DNA from: Mesostigma viride
Lineage: Eukaryota > Streptophyta > Mesostigmatophyceae > Mesostigmatales > Mesostigmataceae
Length of the DNA stretch: 64,000 nucleotides
NCBI GenBank assembly: GCA_009746045.1
Contig: RPFO01000154.1
Location: 8,151,693 to 8,215,692 of the forward strand
Direction: 5' to 3'
Every line of letters begins with the position of its first letter. Position 1 is the first letter of the stretch. Of this stretch, positions 51,122-63,342 are shown in pieces. Made by a program: the position numbers and the translations under genes. Under the pieces are notes generated by a model. It saw only the letters and a program-made list of their open reading frames with translations, had not been told where the DNA came from and did not search any database.

Positions 51122-51799
51122 TGTAACGAACCCAGATTTACACCTAAACCTGAGCTACGTCGCGAAAGATCAACTGTGCCGGTAAGAGGAAGAATCAAGG
51201 TGGCCTAATGCAGATTGCGCTTCACGACTGGGGTCGTGAGATATCTGGCACCGCGACTTGATGCCAAGCTAATTAATACACACTTATAATGGCTAGCAAG
51301 ACCAATTACAAATGGATAAGTGCCCCAGGTTCAATGTGTAGGCTTCATCGCACTTTACATTCATCGAACCAAGAGGACGAGACTCTCGTCCTCGGACCAA
51401 TTTCACCTAGGTCTGCCACCAAGCTGGCAAGTGGCGCCGACATGGCGCCGACCTTCCAGAGAATAACGAAGCATGCAGTCCACACAAGATCCTCGGGTTG
51501 ACATCGACCCTCGCCAGGCTACAGAATCCACGCATGAGTACAATATCTCAACCAGCTATAAAGTACGCAGCGCGGCGCGACTGCACCGCCCCCTAGAAGA
51601 TCGCATACATCAACCTAGGCCCAAAATAACTGGTCCGAATCACACAAACTATCATAATTCCATACAAAAGTCCTGACCAAGGGACAATTCCCAAATTAAG
51701 TCCCGAAATGAGTCCCAAAGTCCTACGGACTATGACAACAAACCAAAACACATAATTTATTCCATTGTTGCGCCCGTTCCAAGGGTCGGGTTCGCAACA
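51122..51799 (-). repeat. 5' LTR of Gypsy-A2
   Basis: 678 bp. Matches 37791-38468 with one G/C difference seen (near 51589). Followed by the duplication CGGGA. Confidence 0.92.
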
Positions 51800-52675
<876 letters not shown>

Positions 52676-53248
52676 TGTTACGCCGCGGATATCTACCTCC
52701 ACCTCTACCTCTAATGGGCCTGATACTACCTAAACTGGTCAGGCCTCCTCTACTTAACCCTCTGGCGAAAGACGAACGTGACGGAGCTGATCTCAATGCA
52801 TTAACGTAAGTGTTACTATAATACGCCATACAACCATTTATCAAAACCCGTTTACTCCAGGAATAGAGGAAGGAAACACAACTACACTGCCGTGACCCAA
52901 GCCTAAATGTGTCAATCCACTTAACACACGCCGAGTGCACACACAAGGGGTAGAACGCGCATAAATGGTCACCAACGGTCCAACACGCTCGGGCCGACAT
53001 GGCCCTCGCCTACAGGTGCACGCTGGTCCACTAAATCTACTGATGCACGCTGGTCCACTACATTCTACCACAGGATCAGGACCACTAGTAAAGTACGCGG
53101 CGCGGCGCCCAACGGCACCCAATGTACCACGGTACTGTTACGAGGACAATAATGTCCCGGTAGGAGCCTAAACGTAAACCTAGGGACAACCGAGGCAAAG
53201 GACCTAATTTACGTCCGTAACTACAACGAATTGTTACGCGACGTAACA
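52676..53248 (-). repeat. 3' LTR of Gypsy-B2
   Basis: 573 bp with ends TGTTACG/CGTAACA. It contains a tandem repeat of GCACGCTGGTCCACTA not seen in the Gypsy-B1 LTR. The embedded ORF starts at 52829 on the minus strand and keeps the MAYYSNTYVNALRSAPSRSS peptide with only synonymous changes. Confidence 0.88.
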
Positions 53249-53618
53249 CCTCCCCCCCCCACAAAGGTAGGGAGCCCTCTCCCTACGTACAGGGAGGAAA
53301 ACAAGGGGTAGGAAACCTAATGCACCCAGCACACACTAACACAGTCAGCAGGCCATCCAAGATACAAGGCACCAATAGTTCACACGGTCTCCACCACCAC
53401 GCCTGGAGGTGTAGGGTTAGCCAGCACCAAGCCTGGTGGTAGGTTCCCCTAACTGCCTGGAACGAAGTCCTTGCCGGGGGGGACGGCACTGGGCAGGACA
53501 CACAGAGTAAACCCATCAGCACCAAGGACCAAGAACGACCAGTCAACTGGCCAGAACATGAGGGCGACTCTACATACCGGAGGGACAACACCCTCAGGTC
53601 GGGCCTAAGGCCCTCTAT
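53249..53618 (-). other. Gypsy-B2 3' untranslated region and polypurine tract
   Basis: The C-rich run at 53249-53262 is the polypurine tract on the minus strand. The rest matches the Gypsy-B1 3' untranslated region. Confidence 0.7.
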
Positions 53619-55929
53619 CTAATGGCCATCCGTCTGGTAGGTACCACGGGAGGCCAGCAGGACATCCAGGTAGGCCTGGTAATGGGCCACATCCTCAACA
53701 TTGTCATGCCTATCTACGGTGAGGAAAACATCGGCCCACACGCCGTCAGGAAAGAGGCCCAGGAAGGCCCAGTAATACCTATGCTGCGTGAGGACGACCT
53801 GGCCACGGGCCCAGTCCAAAAAGCCACAGGCAAAGAGGCGAAGGAAAGGCTCTACCGCGATCAGGCAAAGGGCCCGCAGGAGGAGGCGATGGTACCGGAT
53901 CCGAGGGCGCATACCCGTCGGGAAGAACAGGTCCACCAGGGGCTCCACGTTGGACGGCCACAACCGGATGTGCCGCACCTCGCGGGAGCGCCACCGACGA
54001 ACACACTGTCGCGACCCGAATGTCTCTAGGTAGTCGCTGGCCCGAGGAGGAGGGTGACCACGGGAGTCTAGACCCTGGCCCGGGATAGGCGCCGGGCGGC
54101 GGGCATCCCACTCAAGGATGGGCTGGAGGACCGTAGTGTACGCCGCACCCGGCACCGCAGGAAACTCTACTGTAAGGGCATCCGAAGCCATAATGCCCAG
54201 AGGGGAGGGTAAGCCCACTGGAACCCACCGTAGGTGTCTAAGTCGTTGTGGCGCCTCGCCCAGCGATACAGGACGCGCCGGACCAGGATCTCACCCTCGA
54301 ACACCGGATCAGCTAAAATAACCATGTCGAACGGAGGCCGATCAGTCTCAATGGGTAGGCCACGATCCCGGGGCGCCCGACACACCTGGGAGAACCCGTA
54401 GGACATGGGAGAGATGGCAAGCTCAGCAGAGGCGCGCGGCAGGTCACACTGTCGGCAGGCGAGTGCGGACATACCATACCCCGGAATGGGCGTGTCACGC
54501 GACTCCGGCGTCGCGTGCACCACAGAAGGAGCCCTGTCCCGATCACCCTGGGACAACTCCCTGAGGGAATCGGCAGCGCGGGTGGCGCGAGGATCCTGAC
54601 CGGTGGACCGAACAACCGCGGCCAAAGACCGCGAGGCCGAAGGAGGAGGGACCGGAGCAGGGGCCGACGCAGGGGCAGGAGCCGACACCGACGCAGGGGG
54701 CACTGGTAAAACAGGAGGTCGCGCCGGACCCGAAGCCAGAGAGGGCCGTGACGGACCCGCCATCGACGCAGGCGCGCCGGTCTCCGTTGCCGGTGCACCC
54801 TCAGGCCACATATTGAAGATAGGGCCCGTAGGGACAGGAAGACCGGCATAAGATTGGTTACCATCCAAGCTCCAGTCGGGCACCGGGATCCTCTGCGGGG
54901 GACCACCCTCCCAAAGCCTGGGATGATCGCCCGTGTCGCTGAAGAAACCACGAACTGGCTGTGAGGGCGCAGCGGACGGCCCAGAGGGGGCGACGACGGG
55001 CACAGCCGAAGGGGCTGAAGGCTCGCGCCGAGGCGCGGGAACGTCGGCCGCAGGCACAGAGGCAACCGGAGGTGTCGGAACCGCAGCAACCGAAGGGGTA
55101 GGGGGCGCCGGCGAAACCACAGGTGCCGAAGAAACCGAAGGGGTAGGGGGCGCGGACACCACAGACACCCCACCTGGCGTGGCCGGAGTCTGCGCTTGGG
55201 CCGCCAGGAAGGCCCCGAACGCCGTGGTCAGGGACTGGATCTGAGCCTGCATAGCCGAGACCGTCGCCGAAAGCGGATCAGGCAAACCCGAAGGGGTAGG
55301 CTCTACTGCAACACCCCGGGTCGACCGAGGGGACGACGGGACCGGAGAGGGAGGAACAGACGCCGAGGAGGCGGACGCAGCGCTCGAGGCAGAATAATCT
55401 GGAGTATAATGTACCTCGGCTGGGGCGCCCGAAGGGGCAGGACCACTAACCGCTAGTCCCGCCGACTGATCAGCTATCTCCATGAACTCTACGGCCCGTA
55501 AAAGGTCGCAGGGGTTCTCGTCTACCTCAGCATCACCCTCAGCTGGAAGCCAAGGGAACACCTCCCGTAGGCAGGTACGGCCCACAGGAGTGGAGAGGTA
55601 GGAGAACACACGGCAACACCGGAGAACCGCATCTATCTGCCCCAAGGCGGGACAGCTGGAACCACACCCCAACAAACAGTGTCCGGCATCGTCGAACCCG
55701 TGCAGGACAAGCTGGTGCGGCTCATCAGGGGAAGGACCATACCACGTGACCCCGAAGAGGGCCGCCCTGACTAAGCTCGCATGTTGGGCCTGAAGGGCCG
55801 GCTGCACAACGCCACCCGGTAACATGATCGCGACACCCAGCGGCCCGGAAGGGCCTCGAAATACAGCTCAGGGTCCGGTAGGGGCAGGGACGGCAGCGGG
55901 CTCTCAGCCGGAGGGGTAGGCTCTGACAT
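53619..55929 (-). pseudogene. ORF3 of Gypsy-B2 (two frameshifts)
   Basis: ATG at 55929 (MSEPTPPAESPL), a shift near 55830, then one long frame to 54167 and a last frame 54218-53619. The near-continuous 552-codon frame shows that the separate Gypsy-B1 pieces were one gene. Relative to Gypsy-B1 it lacks one base in the CCTCCGCCTCTGG region, and Gypsy-B1 has its own indel ~35 bases earlier. The C-terminal domain is over 90% identical by eye, and most nucleotide differences are in third codon positions. GC-rich compared with the same element's pol. Confidence 0.7.
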
Positions 55930-58685
55930 GACGGCTGCGGAGGGGAGGGGACAACCAACCACCCGTCGACAGCAGACATAACATAAGAGAGGAGAAGGTC
56001 TACGACTAGAGCTTGTGCAGGGTTTTATATTCCTGCAGCAGGCGACTACACCCATCTAGCTCACTCTCCGTATACCAAACCTTATCTACTTCACTACGAG
56101 CATACATCCACTTCACTTTATACTGACGCTGGGTACCGCGGCCCTTTTTGATATCTCTATGGGCCACGATGCTTTCTACTTCGTCTTCTACTTCCCCAGT
56201 GTCAGGGTTATGCTCTAAAGGGGCAGGCGCTAACTCCCTGCCAGCGAACGTACTAGGGTGGTACAGTTTAAGCTGGCTCCTATGGAAGGTGTTTGAATGC
56301 GTTTGCCAAGAGGTAGGGATATCGACTTTATACAAGAAATTTCCTACCCTAGACAACACATGGAAGGGTCCTAAGAAGGCGGGCCTAAGTTTGACCTTCA
56401 GTTCTGCTTCAAACTTATGAGCAAAACGGCCAACACGGGGGCCTTCTACTAATACTAGATCTCCTATTTCTATCTCAGGTGCTCGTCTATCTAAGGAGGC
56501 ACGCAACCTAGCAAGGTACTTAGCCTGAGCTTTTTGATACCCTGAGATCGCGTGGTCATGAGCAGTTTTCATTCTATCTAGTAAGGACTGTACACCTTCT
56601 ACAGTATCTCGGGACACATCATCCTTGTCCCGTAGAGGACTAGCTAAGAGAGAGGTAGGGGTAAGGGGCTGTCTACCAGTATCTAAGAAGAAGGGCGTAT
56701 ATCCATGCGCAGCTTGGGGACAATTGTTGAGGGAGAACTCTACCAAACATAAATAATCCTCCCAATCACTACCCGAGCCATTAACATAGTGCTAAGCGCT
56801 TCTTCTACTACTCTATTAAGACGCTCTACTAAATGAGAGGAGGAGGAGTGGTAGGCAGTACCGTAGGTAACCTTGGTACCGATGGCAGCGAAAAACTGCT
56901 GCCAAAAATCTGAGGTAAATAATTTATCCTTATCACTAATAAACTGCCTACTCAATCCATGATATCTATATACATTATTGAGGTATAGGCGTGCGCAATC
57001 ACGTGCGGTGAGTTCTAAAGGACACGGCACAAGATGGCACATACGAGTAAAACGATCTATGAACACAAGGATTTGGGCATTGCCCCTATCATTCTTTCTA
57101 AAAGGTCCTACAAAATCCATCATGATAGAATCCCAAGGCATGATGGGTCAGGCAAGGTCCTAGGTTCTGCTATCTGTCCTACATTATTGGGTTTCATTTC
57201 CTGGCAAGATTGACAAGTTCTAACATACTCATCTACATCCTTATAAAGGGAAGGCCAGTAATAAGAGCGGGCTACTAGGTCCCGTACCCGTTTACCACCC
57301 TGATGAGCAGCTAAGTCATGCAACTCAAAGAGCAAGGAGGAGCGACAGATAGGAGGGACATACAGGCGCCATTGAGGGGGAGAATCTGCTATCTGCACAT
57401 ATAAAAACCCACCTACAAATTTACAAGGGTGCTTGCCTAATTGTTGGGGATGTGCAGCAATGGCAGCTAATGCTTCCGGCTCAGTGGCCGTAAATCTACT
57501 AATAAGGCGTTCAAGATCAGAGGTAGGCATCGCTACAGAAGTATCCAGAACAGGTTTAAAGAGATCTCCTACCGCCTTGCCAAAGAGAAGGGGAGGTCCT
57601 AGAGGGACTACGTTTTCATAAGACTTTCCTGACCTAGTCGCTATATGGCTAAGCGGTATAGAAATTTTATTTTTCCCCTCCCCCCCCACCGAGGCCACAG
57701 GAAGGGCCTCACACGGGAGAGAGAGTCCTACGTGAGAAAGGAGATCAGGCATGCGAACAGCTGTATGAAAGAGGTAGGCATAGGATTCATCATCAGGTAG
57801 TTCACCATAAGGGGTTACACCCATAGTAGTAGGAACTAGAGTAGTATTGAGAACATCAAGGTCCTCGAAGAAGGAATAGTCTGCACGACGAGAGAGTGCA
57901 TCTGGTACTATGTTATCTACACCCTTGACATACTGAAGTTTAAAAGGGGAAAACTGTGCTAAAAATTCCATCCAGCGCGCTTGCCGAGGGGTAAGGTTGG
58001 GTTGGGAGAGAAGATGGGTAAGGGGACGATGATCCGTTTGGATAACTAACCTATAAGGATCTAGCTCACAGGGTTCATTCAGGCAGACATCAAATTGAGC
58101 ACCTTTAAGGAAGTGCTGCCACGCGTGGCAACAATACACCACAGCTAAGAGTTCCTGCTGGTGGACGGGATAGTTACGCTCCGCAGGGAGCATTGTCCTA
58201 GAGATATACTCAATTGGCTGTAAGCCCTGACCCTGATCCTGGAGAAGGACACCACCTATAGCTACTTTACTAGCATCTGTAGCCACAACAAAGGGTTTAG
58301 TAGTATCCGGTAGGATGAGTACAGGAGGGGAAAGGAGTAGGGATTTTAGGCACTGAAAAGCAGACTGACACTCACTACTCCAAACAAAGGGGATATCCTT
58401 CTTTAATAAATGATTAATAGGGGCTGCTATAGTTGCGAAACGCGGGATAAAACGCCTATAGTAAGAAGCAATTCCTAGGAAACTACGTACACCTTTAACG
58501 TCGGTAGGAGTAGGCCATTCCTGAATTGACTTAGTTTTATCCGGGTCGGTAGCGACCCCGGCAGCTGACAGAACGTGCCCTAAAAATGGGACACTCCTAC
58601 CCGAACGCACTTTAGCACGGCGCGCCCACAAAGAATTTTCAGCCATTATTTCTAATACTTTCTTTAAATCACGTAGGTGTGTTTC

Positions 58686-59513
58686 TGTCAGCGGTATAGA
58701 CACTTATGCCCGAATAGCTAGCTGGATTAAGTGTGACCAATTATTTTTCAGCCGACGGTTGGGTTGCATCGCTACTTAATTGCACCCATCGTACGCCTAA
58801 TTTATGGCACACTTGAATTAATAGTTTAGGCTTGGGGCATGTTGTTGTACTTAACCGCACGGAATATTTTCTACTTTGTTACACGGACGATATGATGGAC
58901 TAGCTGTGACGTCCGACAGTCGTACCACTTTTCTTCTACTGAGTCTTGATGCACCGCATGGGTACTTTGACATTTTTCCCATGCGTACCATTGTGGCGTT
59001 TAGTCCTGGCGTCGCGCCGCGCCGATTGCACTTGTAATTCTTACACCTAAGTTGAGCCGAGCAGCATGAGCCGCGCCACTAGAAAGAAATCAGATATACA
59101 TGGTAGAGTATAGTGGCGCCGGCGCTGCAACCTTGGTCCTTTAGCTTGTGCATGCCTGTTATGCATGTGCTCTATGCATCCGATGTTCAGCAGTGCGCCG
59201 CCAGACATCTAACGGCGGATATTGCTTGTTTCGTGACTTGTGCTTTGTGCGCAACGTAGCATATAGCTGTGACCTCTTGCTCCTTAATGTTAAGCACTAC
59301 TTGAGCAGCCATGGCAGCTGGCCTTGTACAAGGGCCGCTAGCCGGGATATTGGGACAATAAAGACGCGAATTATATCATTGAAATCGCCTCATTTTGTTC
59401 ACCAAGAGGAAGCTTCATAAGACCGGAACTCTACTCCGACACCTGCAAAATATATAGGTGATTGGAAGTATAAATAGGAATCTGGTCAACACATTCTATA
59501 GAATATTTTGACA
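58686..59513 (+). repeat. 5' LTR of TRGAG-1
   Basis: 828 bp. TATAAATAGG at 59469-59478 is only ~35 bases from the LTR end, so the transcribed part of the LTR may be very short. AATAAA occurs near 59355. Confidence 0.93.
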
Positions 59514-59527
59514 TGGTATCGTAAGCC
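59514..59527 (+). promoter_or_regulatory. Primer binding site of TRGAG-1
   Basis: TGGTATCGTAAGCC starts directly after the LTR. The first seven bases match the initiator-Met type site. Confidence 0.65.
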
Positions 59528-59625
59528 AAGTTCCGAATCGCCTTCACAAGCTACGAAACGTCTACAAGAAGCGCCTATAAGGAGAAAAACGCCCAGTTTT
59601 CCAGCCTACTTTTGCAAGGGTACTG

Positions 59626-59862
59626 ATGAGCACAGAGGAAGGGCCTGATCAGCCAGATTTTGCCACAGTAACTATTGAATTTCAGGGGCGGAAAATATCA
59701 GCGTTTATCAACCCTGCTAAGGCGCAGCAGTGGATAGAAGAGATCATAAAGGGCATCAGAGAAAACAACCCAGATTGCCCAATTGATTATCTGTGGCTAA
59801 ACACCTTGTTACTGAGCTATTTGAAGCATCTAAAGGAAGAAAAGGGCATTGTTTTCGAGTGA
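59626..59862 (+). CDS. TRGAG-1 small ORF, unknown
   Basis: 78 residues, ATG after a short leader: MSTEEGPDQPDFATVTIEFQ, then GRKISAFINPAKAQQWIEEI and a helical LLSYLKHLKEEKG end. It resembles nothing I know. It precedes gag as ORF0 does in the gypsy families, but lacks the hybrid-binding motif. The TGA stop is at 59860-59862. Confidence 0.45.
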   Translation: MSTEEGPDQPDFATVTIEFQGRKISAFINPAKAQQWIEEIIKGIRENNPDCPIDYLWLNTLLLSYLKHLKEEKGIVFE

Positions 59863-59942
59863 GCTTTCCAAGGCGCATTTTATTTCACCGCTGCGAGTCT
59901 TTCTTTCCGCGCGAGGAGCGCCTGTTTTACCTCTTGTACACC

Positions 59943-60890
59943 ATGAACACACGCAGTGGTGGTGCGTCCAATACCCCACCTTCACGCGATGAGCTCCCAA
60001 GAACGAAGGGCGCTAAGGAGGTTGTAAAATACTTCCGCAGCATGACGCGCTTCGATCCTTTTGAAGACTACGCCACCTGGCGCGAGTTCGAGGATATGCT
60101 ACTTACCGGGTGCGAGGCATACAATGTCAAGGACGTCATCGACGGCACAGCCGACATGAACGACCCTGATGTGATTTCTGCCGAGAAAACGCTGCTCACA
60201 CCCATCATCAGCCTTATGAAGGGCCGAGGGGCACGCGTGGCGCGATTGGTTACTGACCGACGTGCCAGCTCCGTGTTTAAGGCACTCCAGGCGGAGGTGA
60301 GGCAGCCCTACCAAACCGAGAGCTACCGACTGGCCAAGAAGAGCGAGATCCAACGTATTTCCCTGCAAGTGTCGAGCGAGACCTGCAACCAGTACTGGCA
60401 ACGTGGCAAGTTCCTCCGGCAGGACTTGGAGGACGCGGGCGAGGCAATGGACTGGAACGAGTGGCGCGATTGCATGATCAATGGACTACCGCCTGCGTTC
60501 CGTGCAGCCATGGCCGCCCGCCGCCTGCCGGGGATGACCCTGGAGCAGATCCACAAGCTGCTCCTGGAGATCTACGACATGCTGGTTTCCAGCGATCAGA
60601 TTCCTCGACCTGGGGCCAAGACCACCAACACAAGCAAGCCGCAGGACTCCGCTGCAACAACTCCAGGCCAAGCCTACGCCACAGGGGCTGAGTCTGAGAA
60701 GAAGGGCAAGCGCTGCAAGTTCTGTCGGCGACCCGGTCACATCGAGGACGAGTGCTGGCGAAAGAACCCATCCCTACGGCCCAAGGAGCGAGCACACGCC
60801 ACACAGGAGGCAGAAACTCTGCCACCTGGTTTTGTGTTCCACACCACCAGCGGCGACATGGGAGGAGACAACCTGGCAACCGTTCTCTGA
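59943..60890 (+). CDS. gag: Gag of TRGAG-1 (copia type)
   Basis: 315 residues from the ATG at 59943 (MNTRSGGASNTPPSRDEL), chosen over the upstream in-frame start at 59793 because the residues between are not protein-like and overlap the small ORF. Helical Gag domain about 25-215, with the INGLPPAFRAAM signature common in copia Gag. CCHC knuckle CKFCRRPGHIEDEC is at 60714-60755. The frame is intact. The element must borrow all enzymes. Its LTR ends differ from Copia-C, so the helper is another element not in this window. Confidence 0.88.
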   Translation: MNTRSGGASNTPPSRDELPRTKGAKEVVKYFRSMTRFDPFEDYATWREFEDMLLTGCEAYNVKDVIDGTADMNDPDVISAEKTLLTPIISLMKGRGARVARLVTDRRASSVFKALQAEVRQPYQTESYRLAKKSEIQRISLQVSSETCNQYWQRGKFLRQDLEDAGEAMDWNEWRDCMINGLPPAFRAAMAARRLPGMTLEQIHKLLLEIYDMLVSSDQIPRPGAKTTNTSKPQDSAATTPGQAYATGAESEKKGKRCKFCRRPGHIEDECWRKNPSLRPKERAHATQEAETLPPGFVFHTTSGDMGGDNLATVL

Positions 60891-61057
60891 GTTATTATAC
60901 CCCACCTGGGTGGCTACAGGAAACGACTTGTTTGACAACATGTTTGTGTATACAGCACGGGGGTGATTTACCGCAGGACAATCCAGCTGGACCCACTGTA
61001 CCTGAGACATGGATTACATGTATGCCTGTTGTGCTGAGCTATCCTGGCACGGGGGTG
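60891..61057 (+). other. TRGAG-1 3' untranslated region
   Basis: Short noncoding stretch ending ACGGGGGTG before the 3' LTR, a weak polypurine tract. Confidence 0.6.
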
Positions 61058-61885
61058 TGTCAGCGGTATAGACACTTATGCCCGAATAGCTAGCTGGATT
61101 AAGTGTGACCAATTATTTTTCAGCCGACGGTTGGGTTGCATCGCTACTTAATTGCACCCATCGTACGCCTAATTTATGGCACACTTGAATTAATAGTTTA
61201 GGCTTGGGGCATGTTGTTGTACTTAACCGCACGGAATATTTTCTACTTTGTTACACGGACGATATGATGGACTAGCTGTGACGTCCGACAGTCGTACCAC
61301 TTTTCTTCTACTGAGTCTTGATGCACCGCATGGGTACTTTGACATTTTTCCCATGCGTACCATTGTGGCGTTTAGTCCTGGCGTCGCGCCGCGCCGATTG
61401 CACTTGTAATTCTTACACCTAAGTTGAGCCGAGCAGCATGAGCCGCGCCACTAGAAAGAAATCAGATATACATGGTAGAGTATAGTGGCGCCGGCGCTGC
61501 AACCTTGGTCCTTTAGCTTGTGCATGCCTGTTATGCATGTGCTCTATGCATCCGATGTTCAGCAGTGCGCCGCCAGACATCTAACGGCGGATATTGCTTG
61601 TTTCGTGACTTGTGCTTTGTGCGCAACGTAGCATATAGCTGTGACCTCTTGCTCCTTAATGTTAAGCACTACTTGAGCAGCCATGGCAGCTGGCCTTGTA
61701 CAAGGGCCGCTAGCCGGGATATTGGGACAATAAAGACGCGAATTATATCATTGAAATCGCCTCATTTTGTTCACCAAGAGGAAGCTTCATAAGACCGGAA
61801 CTCTACTCCGACACCTGCAAAATATATAGGTGATTGGAAGTATAAATAGGAATCTGGTCAACACATTCTATAGAATATTTTGACA
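61058..61885 (+). repeat. 3' LTR of TRGAG-1
   Basis: 828 bp, apparently identical to the 5' LTR. Confidence 0.93.
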
Positions 61886-63342
61886 GTTTCAAAATCAGGA
61901 GAGTAAATAAGAATATCATCTAGGTAAGCTTGAGCACAAGAACGGTCATGCTCAGATAAAGAAACAGAGGAGAAGGAGGGATCCTTTAGATCAGAGGACA
62001 CCTGAGGAAGATGAGAATTTCCCATAACAGGTCTAAGCACTTCATTCATTAACATTTGAAAAGAGGCAGGCGAGTTACAGAGTCCCATAGCCGCTACTCT
62101 AAACTGGTAATGACCAAAAGGGGTAGCAAAGGCGGTTTTATGGCAATCCTCAGGAGCTATCCGCAACTGCCAAAAACCATCCGCACAATCCAGTACTGTG
62201 AAACAAGTGGAACCTTTAACCTTATTAAATATATCATCAATACGAGGTAGAGGGTATTTAGATTTCACAGTAATATCATTCAACTTCCTATAATCAGTAA
62301 CTAGGCGAAACTTGCCGTTTGGCTTAGGAACTAACAGGACACCAGCTGAGTAGGGGGAGTTACTAGGCTCTATCAATCCTGCTTCTAATAATGACACTAA
62401 AATCTGTTTTAGTTCCTTTAACTCGGTAGGGCCCATTCTATACATCGGAGAGTGCGTAGGAACTGCACCGTCCTTGATAACTACACGGTGTAAAACAGAA
62501 CGAGGAGGAGGATAAGAAGGAGTCTTTTCTTCAAATACTTTTGAGGAATCTATCACAGCCATGTATCTTACTATTTCATTTTCAGTAAATCCTACTCCTA
62601 TTGTATCCACTGTATTTACATCTATATCCACACTATTATTAGTGATAGGTATCTCTTGTACTTCTAACTGAAGGAACATACATAATAGGTATCCATTTTG
62701 CTTTAATTCAGAACGTAATTCGTCATTTGACATTAATACTTCAGGTATAGGTCTTACAGGAGGATCAACAGGTGTAGGAGGAGTAATATCTACCAAGGAT
62801 AAATTTTCCAATCTATAATGACGTTCAGGTACCCAGTAAGAGCTATCTGGAAACCAAATGACCATGGTATCATAATTAATAGTAATCTTATTATCCTGGT
62901 GCCAATCTAATCCTAGTAATACATCAGCGGTAGTGATAGGGCCTATAGTGGCCGTCAGGTTGACAGTACGTCCTTGTATAACCATGGGAAGGGACACCGT
63001 ACCCGGGGAATGACTGGTGCGACCATCAGCATAATGAACAGTAACGGGTTTGGTGTGAGGGGTAGGGACTAGTCCTAAACGCCTAACTAGGGCCTCGCTC
63101 ACAAAGGAGCTAGCCGCACCGCTATCTACCAACACAGAGACATTCAAGAGTTCATCAGCATGCAAGAAGGGGTCTACACACAGTGTGAGGGACGGTTAAA
63201 CCACCATTCAAGAACATAAGAGGACGCACACGTAGTGGTAGGGAAGATTCAGCTCCTACAGAGGTTATAAAAACAGGCAGGCAAAAATTTTTATCTGGGG
63301 TACTATCTAAGGACCTGTCCAGGTTACCCCCGGCTGACAGGC

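Larger units (their letters stand above)
37791..51799 (-). mobile_element. Gypsy-A2: gag-only derivative of a Gypsy-A-like element, split by Copia-C2
   Basis: LTRs at 37791-38468 and 51122-51799 (678 bp each), with one substitution noticed between them. Duplication CGGGA is at 37786-37790 and 51800-51804. In its own direction (minus) it starts at 51799: LTR, primer site, leader, gag, then directly a remnant of the pol spacer, and the polypurine tract beside 38468. Protease, RT and RNase H are absent. Without Copia-C2 it would be about 6.2 kb. Confidence 0.85.
58686..61885 (+). mobile_element. TRGAG-1: LTR element encoding only gag
   Basis: LTRs 58686-59513 and 61058-61885 (828 bp each), in which I found no difference. 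Duplication GTTTC is at 58681-58685 and 61886-61890, inside Gypsy-B2 RT. Ends TGTCA/TGACA. The internal 1.5 kb has a primer site, a 78-residue ORF and a copia-type gag with a zinc knuckle, but no protease, integrase or RT. It fits the published class of terminal-repeat retrotransposons with a GAG domain (TR-GAG). Confidence 0.9.
56006..63300 (-). pseudogene. pol: Pol of Gypsy-B2, split by TRGAG-1 and frameshifted
   Basis: Protease and first part of RT are in 63165-61891 (DSGAA, VLLGLDW, YLDD near 61920). The rest of RT, RNase H and the integrase zinc finger are in 58685-57120. The integrase core is in 57141-56740 and the C-terminus with a chromodomain-like end (VAHRDIKKGRGTQRQYKVKW) in 56746-56006. 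Lesions: one extra base near 63180 upstream of the protease, the 3.2-kb insertion, one lost base near 57145 and one near 56793. Less damaged than the Gypsy-B1 pol. Confidence 0.88.

Noticed and set aside
59148-59420. 90-residue ORF in the TRGAG-1 LTR (also at 61520-61792)
   Set aside because: Present only because the LTRs are identical; with no diverged copy to compare, selection cannot be shown, and it has no recognisable motif.
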